Shown here in pieces: positions 1 to 8,622 of a stretch of 64,000 bases of DNA; position 1 is the stretch's first letter; each line of letters opens with the position of its first letter. The translations under genes and the position numbers were made by a program. The DNA is from Bacteroidaceae bacterium (lineage in GTDB: Bacteria; Bacteroidota; Bacteroidia; Bacteroidales; Bacteroidaceae): assembly GCA_017524545.1 (NCBI GenBank), contig JAFXVN010000072.1:160401-224400 (forward strand). Direction: 5' to 3'. The notes beneath the pieces were generated by a model that was not told where the DNA came from, ran no database searches, and was given only the letters and a program-made list of their open reading frames with translations.

Positions 1-1337
1 GTTTCAGGAATGCCAAATCTGTTTCTAAGCGACTTGTTTGTCAAAGCATCACCTTGTATATACATTAGACATGCATGTAGATAGCATGACCACAGTTTGT
101 CCTCCATCGGAATATTGCTAAATTCCATTTCAGAGAAAAGAGTAACCTTGGTGCTATCTTGGAAAACTTCAATGCGAGGAGCTGGAAGATATTGAGCTTC
201 ACATGCCAGTACCATTCTGTCCCAACCACGGCCAAGTTCCTCACACATCTTTAATCGACGCATGAGTGATGCCAGTTTCTCATTTCTCGATTTTGGAGGG
301 TTGTCAATTATACGAAGTACATCTACCAATGGAGTACCAGGATTCGTCACCTCAATACGATTGTCAAATATCTCCACTACAGGAGCGGCCCCTGTTATGT
401 ACAGGTCTTGATGAATAAGACTATTTGCGATGGCTTCTCTTACAGATGGCAACGGGAATTTGCTTGTTGTTGACAGTTGGACAGCATTGACATCCTCGTT
501 ACTTGGCAATAGAGCATTCACATAACGCACGATATTCTCGAAGCAAACAGCATAGCCCTGTACAAATGATTCTTCTTTCTGAATCAGCAAGCGGTTGATA
601 CCCTTATACTGAACCACACGCATAGCCTTACGCCCTAATCTCGCAAATTCGTTCAAGTCCTTTGCAAATAGCAGAGCACCTAAGTTTGTTATCGAATAAA
701 GACCATTGTCCTGCTTCTGGATGATTTCGTCCTCATTCAAATAATGCACAACAGCCTCTTTCTCTGCTGGCTGTGGTATCTTCAACAAGGTAAAGTATGC
801 ATCCACTTGGAGCAATCTGATAATATCCTCATACCTTTGGTCTGTCTTTACGCAAACGTCTTCAAACTGGGCATGACGTAGCTTGTCCCATAACTGAGCA
901 CGAAATACAGGAAACTCGTGCAACTTCTTGGTGTAGCTGCCACTACGAATATAGTCTATCTTCTGAAATGAAACAGGTTCATTGAGTGCCTTGTGGATTC
1001 GAATCAACTCCACATGCTTCCCGTCTATGTCTGCACCATAGAATTCGAAATCAGCATTTTTAGAAAGAAGGTATCGAAGCCAGTTCTCCAACTCCTGTTC
1101 ACCTTTCTTTTCAAGTTGAAGACGCACCTTAGTACCAATAATCTCATGAGTACCATCATCCACGCCCCAAATCATATAGGCATAATCACGATCGTTCAAA
1201 GTAGCACTATTTGCGAGAGCGCTAATGTCCTCACCAACCATTGTCGGCTCGCAATTGTTATGCTTGAACTCAACCCAACTAACCTCCTTGGGAAGTTTGC
1301 AGAGTTCCTTTACCAGTATGTCGATATTTCCTATCAT
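1..1337 (-). CDS. AlbA_2 (Schlafen-like) ATP-binding protein, 3' end outside window
   Basis: Reading the minus strand from the ATG at 1337 gives an open frame that runs off the window edge (about 445 codons seen). The N-terminus has the AlbA_2 pattern: WVEFKHNN near residue 22, then EDISALANSA and a MIWGVDDG strand. The second half matches the C-terminal ATP-binding part of this family (HATPase_c_4 type): LPSVREAIANSLIHQD followed by EIFDNRIEVTNPG and a CEELGRGWDRM helix. Members are annotated as putative transcriptional regulators or ATP-binding proteins and often occur in defence islands; the true activity is unclear. It is the last of four minus-strand genes and is separated from the upstream nuclease gene by 115 bp, so it may have its own promoter. 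Family assignment is firm, function is not. Confidence 0.82.
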   Translation of the reverse strand, partial: MIGNIDILVKELCKLPKEVSWVEFKHNNCEPTMVGEDISALANSATLNDRDYAYMIWGVDDGTHEIIGTKVRLQLEKKGEQELENWLRYLLSKNADFEFYGADIDGKHVELIRIHKALNEPVSFQKIDYIRSGSYTKKLHEFPVFRAQLWDKLRHAQFEDVCVKTDQRYEDIIRLLQVDAYFTLLKIPQPAEKEAVVHYLNEDEIIQKQDNGLYSITNLGALLFAKDLNEFARLGRKAMRVVQYKGINRLLIQKEESFVQGYAVCFENIVRYVNALLPSNEDVNAVQLSTTSKFPLPSVREAIANSLIHQDLYITGAAPVVEIFDNRIEVTNPGTPLVDVLRIIDNPPKSRNEKLASLMRRLKMCEELGRGWDRMVLACEAQYLPAPRIEVFQDSTKVTLFSEMEFSNIPMEDKLWSCYLHACLMYIQGDALTNKSLRNRFGIPE

Positions 1338-1414
1338 ATTATTACTTCATTTACATAATTATAATCTTACATACTACAACATTATCAACATAGCGGATTC
1401 GAAGTTACTGTTTT

Positions 1415-1426
1415 TATCAGCTGATA
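1415..1426. promoter_or_regulatory. 12-bp palindrome upstream of the AlbA_2 gene
   Basis: TATCAGCTGATA is a perfect palindrome in the 115-bp gap between the REase/PIN gene and the AlbA_2 gene. It could be an operator; a TAACTTCG box (a variant of the Bacteroidota -7 element) lies just downstream on the minus strand. No experimental support. Confidence 0.25.
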
Positions 1427-1452
1427 CATGTTGTTTTTAGGGGGTATATCCA

Positions 1453-3708
1453 TTATTTGTTTATTAGGTTATCTAGACGAGTAATAGTATCGCTTCCTAT
1501 GTTGTTATTATTTATATAGCATTGTATTGCATCTTCCATAATTTTTATAACATCGTTAATAAGTTCTTTTGATTTGAACAAACCTTTAAAGTTGTCATAC
1601 TTTTCTTTGTTCTCTCTATAATGGGCAATAATTCTATATATCACGTTATCAATAGCATTATTTTCTGTGTACTCACCTTCTCCATCAGGGTTTTTATTCG
1701 TCATATATATCTGTGAATCCTTCATTTGAGTAAATCTTTTCGTATATTCCAATCCTACCTCGTCTTTGGGATTTATAATTAAAGCCAAAGAATCTATTAG
1801 CGATGTCGTATGCTGTATAATATCGCCAGAAATAAGTGCTAATATATCCTTGGATATAGTCTCTTCATTAATTGAAAAAGATAATAACGAATACCTGTCT
1901 ATGAATTGGCTTGGTGTAAATTGCATCCATCTTGCCGAGTTTGGGTTCTTTTTATAGAATTCATTGAGCACTCCGAATAGTGTTCTGTCCCATGTGACAA
2001 ATACAGAATCTATTGGATGAACATCGACATCTTTGTCTCCTAAATATTTTAGCATAATTGCATCATTATTGAGGGCAAATGTGGTTTTGAAGCGACCTGT
2101 TTCAGATAGTTTATTCCCTATAATTTTTATTTCATTCTGAATGTCGTATTTAGGAATCTTAATTATTGTTACGCCCATCTTTTCTAGATAGTTCTCTGCT
2201 AATTGACAGTTTATATTTGGGGTATTTGAGATACGAAACTCATAATCATTTAGATACTCTTCAAATGAACCTTCTATTATACCATTATCTCTAAGAAAAC
2301 AATAATGATTATAAAACACATTTCTTGATTCACCGAGCAAAGAAAAACCTGGAAGCGTAGTAAAAGGAATAAGATTCAATGCTTCTTGAATATGTGTACC
2401 GATTTCCCATAAATAACGATTTGTTAGATAAAGCTGTATTTTATTTCTTTTACAATAGTCGCACAATGATTTTGACAACACATAATTGTAGCGACTGTAA
2501 TCACTATTTTTATAGAAGTAACATATAATATGTAACGCTATTGTTGTGTCGATGAATACTTGTTTCCTTTCACGAGCATATTTCTGCAAGTTATCAATAT
2601 TCACTTTCTTGCTAAAAATATAACTTGCACATATTTTTTGTAAATATTTATTCTGTTCGCAAACACCAACTAAATCACTGACTAATTTTTTTTGACTAAT
2701 TTCACTATCTATTTTTCCTTTTACATAATACATCAATTTATTTATAGAAACATTTTCTACAATATTTTGAGCTTCTATTCTTTTGCTGAAATTGTCAATA
2801 TACATATCATTAAGTAATTCTATGTATTCATCGATATATTCTTCTTGATGAAATTCTACCAAGACAGCCCCAATTTGATTAATAAAAAGCTTTTCGTCTA
2901 TTTTGATTTGTTCTATCTGCTTAGATATTTCATCATGAGTATTAGAAGTTAACTCATAAGACTGTATTTCCTTATTATAAAAAATCTTTTTCTCTTTACT
3001 AATCAATTTGTTTATGAGTTTAGTATAAAAAGCGGGATTATCATTAGTTTGAAATTTGTTTATGCACGATTTTGCTATCTCATCTTGTGACATATTCGTG
3101 TTATCATAAAGACATCTCAATATATATGCCTCAACAATCTCTAATTTGACATCAGATGTTTTCCCAAAACTCACCAAATCATAAATTAGATTCTTGTTCT
3201 CATCTTCATATAATGATTTTTTCAATTTGAAATCAGCAAGTCCGCTTGTATCATAAATTACTTGCTGTAAGGCAAAGAACTCTTCTGATTCTTCTGCGAT
3301 TTGGTTAGCATCAACAAATTCCAAATTAATACCATATTCAATTAATGCTTTCTGTTTATATTCTCTTTGAGCTTTATTTGTCAGTTCATACGAATAGAAA
3401 TAGAGTAAATTATTACTCCATCCATATTCTTTCGAGTTTTCCTCTGCCTTAGCTACATCTTCAAATATTTTATTCTTCAACTGTGCTTTTTCTTGAGGTG
3501 TACTTGATTTTTGGATTGTGAGCTGGTATTGTATCTTTCTACCCGCATTATCAAAAACTTTAATATCAATGCCACAATCATTTTTTCCATCCGTTTGTAC
3601 AATGCGATGAAAACCATAGACTTCTTGCAAATAGACCTTTACTATTTTGTCAAACTCAGTTTTTTCACAGGCGGCTATAATTTGCACTAGATTTTTCTTC
3701 CTTGACAT
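1453..3708 (-). CDS. Large putative nuclease: REase-like N-terminus plus PIN-like C-terminus
   Basis: A 751-residue protein I cannot place in a named family. The N-terminal ~130 residues look like a restriction-endonuclease (Mrr-like) fold: GIDIKVF with D48, then a strand with QYQLT (Q62, T64) where QxK is usual, so one catalytic residue would be unorthodox. The middle (about 170-370) is helical and without recognised motifs. The C-terminal part shows the spaced acidic pattern of a PIN-like nuclease: FIDTT (D387), LWEIG (E435), ALNNDA (D549) and VTWDR (D574). It starts 12 bp after the methyltransferase-HIT gene on the same strand, so co-transcription is likely. It is AT-rich compared with the chromosome to the right. 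Both nuclease readings are by eye and need a structure model. Confidence 0.6.
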   Translation of the reverse strand: MSRKKNLVQIIAACEKTEFDKIVKVYLQEVYGFHRIVQTDGKNDCGIDIKVFDNAGRKIQYQLTIQKSSTPQEKAQLKNKIFEDVAKAEENSKEYGWSNNLLYFYSYELTNKAQREYKQKALIEYGINLEFVDANQIAEESEEFFALQQVIYDTSGLADFKLKKSLYEDENKNLIYDLVSFGKTSDVKLEIVEAYILRCLYDNTNMSQDEIAKSCINKFQTNDNPAFYTKLINKLISKEKKIFYNKEIQSYELTSNTHDEISKQIEQIKIDEKLFINQIGAVLVEFHQEEYIDEYIELLNDMYIDNFSKRIEAQNIVENVSINKLMYYVKGKIDSEISQKKLVSDLVGVCEQNKYLQKICASYIFSKKVNIDNLQKYARERKQVFIDTTIALHIICYFYKNSDYSRYNYVLSKSLCDYCKRNKIQLYLTNRYLWEIGTHIQEALNLIPFTTLPGFSLLGESRNVFYNHYCFLRDNGIIEGSFEEYLNDYEFRISNTPNINCQLAENYLEKMGVTIIKIPKYDIQNEIKIIGNKLSETGRFKTTFALNNDAIMLKYLGDKDVDVHPIDSVFVTWDRTLFGVLNEFYKKNPNSARWMQFTPSQFIDRYSLLSFSINEETISKDILALISGDIIQHTTSLIDSLALIINPKDEVGLEYTKRFTQMKDSQIYMTNKNPDGEGEYTENNAIDNVIYRIIAHYRENKEKYDNFKGLFKSKELINDVIKIMEDAIQCYINNNNIGSDTITRLDNLINK

Positions 3709-3720
3709 AATTATACTGAA

Positions 3721-4611
3721 TTAATATTTTTGTTTGCTTGGAATAACTCCCCTTACTCCTCCCTTGGGATTCTCAACATCACCTTTGTAACGTGGAATTA
3801 AATGCATGTGACAATGGAATACACTTTGTCCAGCATATTCACCAACATTGATGCCTATATTGTAGCCGTCAGGATGGAAACGTTCATCAACTTTCTGCTT
3901 CACATATTGCAACACTACATTCATTGCCTCGCGCTCGTGATTAGTGAGGTCAAAATAGTTGGCAACATGCCGTTTGGGAATTATCAGGGCATGACCTGGA
4001 GAAACAGGATAACCATCGTAGAATGCAACGCACGTAGCTGTCTCACATACTATTTCAACCCTCCTTGATAACCTACAGAAGGGACATTTCTCACCGTCCT
4101 TGCGAGGTAGTTTGTTAAAGTGGTTGTATTGATACAGTTCGTAACTCTTGTTGGCAACGAGACTCTTGTATGGCAATTTGACGTTGCACTGATAGGTATA
4201 TTGTTTATGTATGGCGTGGAGTCGGAAGCCTTCTTCTGTCAAGTCACGACGTACTGCAAAATATGCAGTTCCTTTTGGAGAGAGAAGATTAGTAACATTC
4301 ATCAATACCTCCGCTTGGGCATAGGGCTCAAGAACATTCAGTACATAATTACAGATGATGGTATCAAACTTTCCTTCGGGGAAGTCGGGCCGATAGTAAT
4401 AATCATATCCTGTAATGTCGTATCCTTGCTTTTTCAGTTCGTCAGTATCGAATCCGAAACCGCAACCGAAGTCAAGAATCTTTCCTTTCAGCAGTTGATG
4501 TTGCATGAGGTATCTAGTCGGCACAGAAAAGTCTGTGCGTTTGATAGCCGTGAGGTAGGGATGATTTATTTTCTCTGGTTCCATAATCATTTTAGTATTT
4601 CCAGACCTCAA
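3721..4611 (-). CDS. Bifunctional class I SAM methyltransferase / HIT domain protein
   Basis: Residues about 35-125 form a small class I methyltransferase: motif I ILDFGCGFG (45-53), motif II acidic ITGYDYYY, and FDTIICNYVLN as motif IV. A linker follows, then a C-terminal HIT domain with a CPFC metal-binding pair (176-179), the ALIIPKRH strand and the histidine triad HCHMHLIPR (266-274). HIT proteins hydrolyse or transfer nucleotidyl groups. Fusions of this kind are recorded in bacterial genomes, but I know of no assigned substrate. The first ATG lies inside the end of the HNH gene; two further ATGs (at 4590 and 4584) just after the HNH stop codon are equally plausible starts. The overlap implies translational coupling with the HNH gene. 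Confidence 0.85.
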   Translation of the reverse strand: MRSGNTKMIMEPEKINHPYLTAIKRTDFSVPTRYLMQHQLLKGKILDFGCGFGFDTDELKKQGYDITGYDYYYRPDFPEGKFDTIICNYVLNVLEPYAQAEVLMNVTNLLSPKGTAYFAVRRDLTEEGFRLHAIHKQYTYQCNVKLPYKSLVANKSYELYQYNHFNKLPRKDGEKCPFCRLSRRVEIVCETATCVAFYDGYPVSPGHALIIPKRHVANYFDLTNHEREAMNVVLQYVKQKVDERFHPDGYNIGINVGEYAGQSVFHCHMHLIPRYKGDVENPKGGVRGVIPSKQKY

Positions 4612-5662
4612 AACCCATATTCAGGGCAATTTGGTTGATTGGATTAAACGTTCTTTCGTATAGTTTGCGAAAATGAGCATCATCCATGTCCGCCAGTTCT
4701 CTTGCCGTATAACCGAGAGAAATGAAGTCCTCCATAACCTTCGGCTCCTTATTATTCTTAATTAGCAATTGTAAGGAATGATGTTGTAATTCTGCCAATT
4801 TAGGCAAGTAAACGTTCAAGTCTGGGAGATTATTACTCTTTGAAGAATTGATGCTGCCGTCAGAAGGAATCAGGTTCCATAACAAATCATGAGAAACAAA
4901 ACTCCAAGGGATAAAATGATCAAGATCATAATCTTTCGGATGAAGTTCCTTGTCTGTATAGATGCAATGAATAGGACCTCCTATTTCCATCACCATATCC
5001 CAATAATTATGCTGCCTTGCAAGTGAATTTCTAACTTCAGGACGAATCAATTTGCTAGAGATGGCAGGTACGTTGGGATTCCTTGTTTGCAAGAATAACG
5101 TAAGATTCCAATAAGCAAAATCTATTAAAATATTGTAATGTGTATGCAGATAAGTGTCCCAAGCATTATTGAGAACGATGTAGAAATCCGAGCCCTCCTT
5201 GTACAAAGCATATAGACTTCCATTCTCCAATGTCTGGGAACGTCTGACCATCTCCTTGTCATCAGAGGTGTCAATCCATGGGCGTAGGAAACGATAGGGA
5301 ACATTCAGTGTGAGTGTGTTTAATAGTCGCTTTATCTGTTTGTCCTCTAATCTGCTTTTCAAGCCTTCAATGATTATCTGAGAATTGGCATCAATGGGAA
5401 TCTGTGTGATGTGCTGTAAATCCATCACAATATCAAATAGAGAATCGCTCTTACCAAAGGACAGGCGGAAATAGTGAATAGGATACCATGCATTTGCAAT
5501 CATTCTGATTACGATGTCCCATACGCTGATTCTCGGATTGTCCGATTTTGCGTGTATCTGCATAATCGATACAAACCAGAAGAATTTGTATGCTGCAACT
5601 GTATTTGAGAAAATCTTCCCAAGCCGGTTCGTGGTCAGTATGTCAGACGTCGGTATTTGCAT
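4592..5662 (-). CDS. HNH endonuclease domain protein
   Basis: A 356-residue protein with a C-terminal HNH nuclease signature: LDHFIPWS (D248, H249), then LWNLIPSDGSINSSKSN with N263 and N277, the expected spacing for the beta-beta-alpha metal finger. The N-terminal 240 residues are helical and without recognised motifs. It is the first gene of the minus-strand cluster, preceded by a TATCTTTG promoter box at 5736-5743, and overlaps the start of the methyltransferase-HIT gene. HNH domains of this type occur in restriction, toxin and CRISPR contexts; here the neighbours suggest defence or nucleic-acid processing. Domain call firm, role inferred. Confidence 0.82.
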   Translation of the reverse strand: MQIPTSDILTTNRLGKIFSNTVAAYKFFWFVSIMQIHAKSDNPRISVWDIVIRMIANAWYPIHYFRLSFGKSDSLFDIVMDLQHITQIPIDANSQIIIEGLKSRLEDKQIKRLLNTLTLNVPYRFLRPWIDTSDDKEMVRRSQTLENGSLYALYKEGSDFYIVLNNAWDTYLHTHYNILIDFAYWNLTLFLQTRNPNVPAISSKLIRPEVRNSLARQHNYWDMVMEIGGPIHCIYTDKELHPKDYDLDHFIPWSFVSHDLLWNLIPSDGSINSSKSNNLPDLNVYLPKLAELQHHSLQLLIKNNKEPKVMEDFISLGYTARELADMDDAHFRKLYERTFNPINQIALNMGFEVWKY

Positions 5663-5735
5663 TAAATATTCATTATGTCTAAGTATATTTTAATATCTGT
5701 GAATTTTCTTATTCTGAATTGTCAATTTTTGGATA

Positions 5736-5743
5736 CAAAGATA
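5736..5743 (-). promoter_or_regulatory. Promoter -7 box for the HNH cluster
   Basis: On the minus strand the sequence is TATCTTTG, matching the Bacteroidota sigma-ABfr -7 consensus TAnnTTTG, about 75 bp before the HNH start. A TTG lies about 22 bp upstream as a weak -33 box. Confidence 0.5.
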
Positions 5744-6012
5744 ATAATAAATAATGTAAAAGCTGCAATGTTATGTGAAAAACTATAGTATTTTTTGCAG
5801 AATTAACAATAAAAGGCAACTATAGGTGACATTTTTCCTATAGTTGCGCTTTTGAAAAGAGACTTTCCGTTTCACTCCTTATAAGATTCAATCAATACTT
5901 TAACCACTGAAGAGCCATTTGTGTCAACCTTTAAGTCACGTGAACGATTTGGTGCAAATTTACGGTAAAAATCCGAAAAACGGCAGAAAGTTACAAAGTT
6001 TAACCAAAAGTA

Positions 6013-6047
6013 AAATCCCGCATAACTACTTGAGTTATACGGGATTT
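6013..6047. repeat. Hairpin beside left att core
   Basis: AAATCCCG pairs with CGGGATTT and ATAACT pairs with AGTTAT around a 5-nt loop. A related hairpin (25860-25893) stands in the same position and orientation relative to the att core at the right end. It may be a terminator or part of the recombination site. Confidence 0.65.
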
Positions 6048-6077
6048 CTATAATTGCTTGTTGTTTGCTTATCAAAC

Positions 6078-6096
6078 TTACTTCACCTCCTCTAAG
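6078..6096. repeat. Left att-like core copy (dnaK 3'-end sequence)
   Basis: TTACTTCACCTCCTC is identical to 25935-25949, where it is the stop-codon end of dnaK; the match continues after one mismatch with AAG. It is taken as the left attachment junction of the element. Confidence 0.65.
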
Positions 6097-6315
6097 TAGC
6101 ACATCACTGAGAGTCAGCGCTTTAAGCCACATTGTGACAAGATTGTGCCAGCGTTTTGATAAGTTTTTCAAAAGGTTGATAAGTCTTCATAAATCAAAAT
6201 TCTGATTGTTTTATGATGTTTTATCAAAACTTTGGGAAAGTACGATTAGATTAGAGGCTCTAATATAACATCCTGTATGTTGGATGATATACAAGTATAA
6301 GCGAAGAACGTTGTT

Positions 6316-7164
6316 CTAAACAGCCTTGCGCTGTCCGAATGCTTGTAAGGATGGTAAGGTCTTCAGTTTGCCTAAGACCTTCTGCACCTCACGATGTGCC
6401 CACTGCTTGTTCTTGCGATACTTCTTGCCTATCTGTTCGTAGTTCATCTGGGGACATGATATGCCATAGTAAAGGAAAAGAAGATCTTTCTCTCTACGTG
6501 AAAGCTCTTTGGTCGTGTTCTCAACGAATGACATGGAGTCGCAATTGTCACAGATTGTATCTTCATTGTATGAAGTGTCAGGGAGGTCAACCTGCTTCGT
6601 GCTTCCATCATCATCAGTGTATGTCAAGCCATCACAGATAGGAGCACAGATTTCGCCATCTACCAGTTTGCCCAGTTTCTCAATACTTATTCCCAAAAAC
6701 TCCGCACAACGAGTTATTGCCTCCTCGTTTTGAGGTGTGCCATACTTGTTGACGTATTGCTCGTATTTTCTATAAAGAGCATATTCTTTATCAGGAAGTA
6801 CAACTGCATTTGCATGGCGAAGGCAAAGGAATATCTCTTTCTTGATATAATGGGTGGCATAGGATGAGAAGTATGCATCTCTGCTCCAGTCGAAAACGAT
6901 GGCTGCTTCTATTAGTCCCATGTTGCCTGCTTGGATTAAATCTTCTAATGGCATGCCTTTATCAGAATATCGTTTTGCGATAGTCACAACAAGTCGAAGA
7001 TTGCCATTGATCAGTAGCTCACGTCCCTTCTGAGCAGTCATGGTTCCATTCACAACGGAATGGCGGATTTCCTTCTCCTTGTCTGCAGTCAAAGGAGGGA
7101 AATGTCCTACCTCTTTATAATAGAGGCTACAGATGTCAATACTGTTATCCTTATATGCTTTCAT
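6316..7164 (-). CDS. Element-borne sigma-70 family RNA polymerase sigma factor
   Basis: A 282-residue protein with a recognisable region 2 (LINGNLRLVVTIAKRYSDKG, EDLIQAGNMGLIEAA, FSSYATHYIKKEI), a region 3-like middle and a region 4 helix-turn-helix (LSRREKDLLFLYYG, then NYEQIGKKYRKNKQWAHREV). It resembles primary-type (RpoD-like) sigma factors more than ECF factors, but the -10-reading helix is changed and region 1.1 is missing. Its start overlaps the end of the upstream membrane-protein gene by 14 bp, so the two are probably translated together. Primary-like sigma factors are unusual cargo; it may direct transcription of element genes. Family call is secure, regulon unknown. Confidence 0.88.
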   Translation of the reverse strand: MKAYKDNSIDICSLYYKEVGHFPPLTADKEKEIRHSVVNGTMTAQKGRELLINGNLRLVVTIAKRYSDKGMPLEDLIQAGNMGLIEAAIVFDWSRDAYFSSYATHYIKKEIFLCLRHANAVVLPDKEYALYRKYEQYVNKYGTPQNEEAITRCAEFLGISIEKLGKLVDGEICAPICDGLTYTDDDGSTKQVDLPDTSYNEDTICDNCDSMSFVENTTKELSRREKDLLFLYYGISCPQMNYEQIGKKYRKNKQWAHREVQKVLGKLKTLPSLQAFGQRKAV

Positions 7165-8014
7165 TATTATTCGGATTACATGTTCTTCTCATATCCTCAA
7201 CTATCTCCTCAAGTGAGACAGAATCAGATATTTTCGAGAATTTGCTTGAAGATGTTTTGCTGAAATTGCTTATCAATGAATCCAATGACGTGTTAGGGAA
7301 CCAGTTACCAAATACCTTTTCTTGGAATTTTGCCATAACATCGACAGGTATTTCACAAAACAGTTGTACGTTCGAACAAAACACTCTAATGTCTGCCTTA
7401 GAATATGACTTATTGCAAGCAAGCTGTTCATAGCGCATATCAGCGTCCATGCATACCAAAAATCGAATGATCGATTCATCCAATGAACGGTAGTCCTCTA
7501 ATCGACCGGCAAAGAAAAGCCTGGTATATTCCTCAACAAGGATGTTTCTTTTCTTTATTCTATCTTCTTCAATTCTTCTAAGCCTCGTGATCATTTCCTC
7601 CAAAGCCTGTTGATTGCGTATATAATTCTTTATATCTTCAGGCAAACCATCCATTCCATATTCCCTGAGCAATGCAAGCACTTCTGCTCTAGCCTTGTCA
7701 GAAAGAGAGTTATGAGCATAAGTCTCACGCACATCCTTTATAATATATGGAGTAGCATATTTTTTGCCTATTGCCGTAAATTTCACTATTGTCCAATTTG
7801 ATAAACGTAAAACAATAGCTAAGGCTCCGTTCAATACAACAGCTTCCACAAAGAATAATGCTATTGTCATGGAGCATCCCAAACTATGCTGAAATCCTAC
7901 ACCTATTGATCCCAAAGCAGATATAGTAAAGATTGCAAACTCTACAACGAAAGGGATTACATTAGGAAAGGATCCCAGTATCGTGATGCAAACGCTTAAT
8001 ATTTTCTCTTTCAT
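7151..8014 (-). CDS. Membrane protein of unknown function, coupled to the sigma factor
   Basis: No family recognised. The 287-residue protein has two N-terminal hydrophobic segments (about 6-37 and 46-69) and a long soluble C-terminal part with a charged helical stretch (ALEEMITRLRRIEEDRIKKR near 135-155). It starts 4 bp after the HTH gene and overlaps the sigma gene by 14 bp. Membrane protein plus sigma factor suggests, by analogy only, an anti-sigma or sensor role; no anti-sigma motif is visible. Confidence 0.6.
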   Translation of the reverse strand: MKEKILSVCITILGSFPNVIPFVVEFAIFTISALGSIGVGFQHSLGCSMTIALFFVEAVVLNGALAIVLRLSNWTIVKFTAIGKKYATPYIIKDVRETYAHNSLSDKARAEVLALLREYGMDGLPEDIKNYIRNQQALEEMITRLRRIEEDRIKKRNILVEEYTRLFFAGRLEDYRSLDESIIRFLVCMDADMRYEQLACNKSYSKADIRVFCSNVQLFCEIPVDVMAKFQEKVFGNWFPNTSLDSLISNFSKTSSSKFSKISDSVSLEEIVEDMRRTCNPNNNESI

Positions 8015-8018
8015 CTTT

Positions 8019-8324
8019 TTATCTCTTATTTGTTTTCTGCGAAGTAATGTACTCTTCTATATCATCCAACTTATATGCTATCTTATGAGGACCAAGACGA
8101 ACTGGATATAATCCACCATCGGGGAGCTTCCCTAATCGCCACAAAGTGGTTGCAGAACAACCAAGCATCTGTTGTGTCTCTTTTGCCGTGAGAAGTCTTG
8201 TCTGATTGTCTCTGAATTCATGCTGTAATTGATAATCTCGTAATGCTTTGCGAACAGCCGACTCTATGAGCTCATGCTGCTGCTTGTGAGTCATGATGAC
8301 AATTGAATTATCCTTGTTTGCCAT
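8019..8324 (-). CDS. Small MerR-type/HTH_17 DNA-binding protein
   Basis: A 101-residue protein whose C-terminal half is an AlpA/excisionase-like winged helix: LLTAKETQQMLGCSATTLWR, then PVRLGPHKIAYKLDDIEEYI. Proteins of this shape act as excisionases or element regulators. It heads the three-gene minus-strand operon with the membrane protein and sigma factor and is divergent from the WYL regulator. Confidence 0.78.
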   Translation of the reverse strand: MANKDNSIVIMTHKQQHELIESAVRKALRDYQLQHEFRDNQTRLLTAKETQQMLGCSATTLWRLGKLPDGGLYPVRLGPHKIAYKLDDIEEYITSQKTNKR

Positions 8325-8622
8325 AGTTGAAATTATTGTAAGTTTATTGCTGTTTATTTCAATTTTTTGGCAAAGTTATATATAAAAGATGGAATAAGAC
8401 ACAACTTTTTTAATACCCAAAAATCTACGCGCACACGCGTATAATACAAGAAATGTCTATATGAATAATGCGTGTTACTGTACCAAATAACGGTACATTT
8501 GTTAACAAAGAATAACAGAGTATGTTATTTAATCCTAACAAAACATGGATTGTTTCTGAAACTTTCTGATTATTTCAAATATTTACACTAACTTTGCACG
8601 TACCCAATTATGCAAAGAAGGA
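8325..8622. promoter_or_regulatory. Divergent control region between HTH operon and WYL gene
   Basis: It contains two clear palindromes: TACGCG-CACA-CGCGTA at 8426-8441, and TGTACC/GGTACA with a 7-nt spacer at 8479-8497. A TAACTTTG -7 box at 8589-8596 precedes the WYL start by about 26 bp. The palindromes are candidate operators for the WYL or HTH proteins. Confidence 0.5.

Larger units (their letters stand above)
5663..6315. other. 653-bp intergenic region at the left element boundary
   Basis: No convincing gene. It holds the minus-strand HNH promoter, a strong hairpin at 6013-6047, the left att-core copy at 6078-6096, and small inverted repeats near 6250-6290 (TTAGAG/CTCTAA and CATCC/GGATG) that may terminate the sigma-factor operon. 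An open frame of 99 codons spanning the hairpin and att core is judged fortuitous. Confidence 0.6.

Noticed and set aside
993-1358. 121-codon plus-strand frame at the left edge
   Set aside because: It is antisense to the AlbA_2 gene, whose domain motifs are clear on the minus strand.
5872-6171. 99-codon minus-strand frame at the left element boundary
   Set aside because: It spans the hairpin and att core, has no recognisable domain, and its sequence is explained by the integration site.
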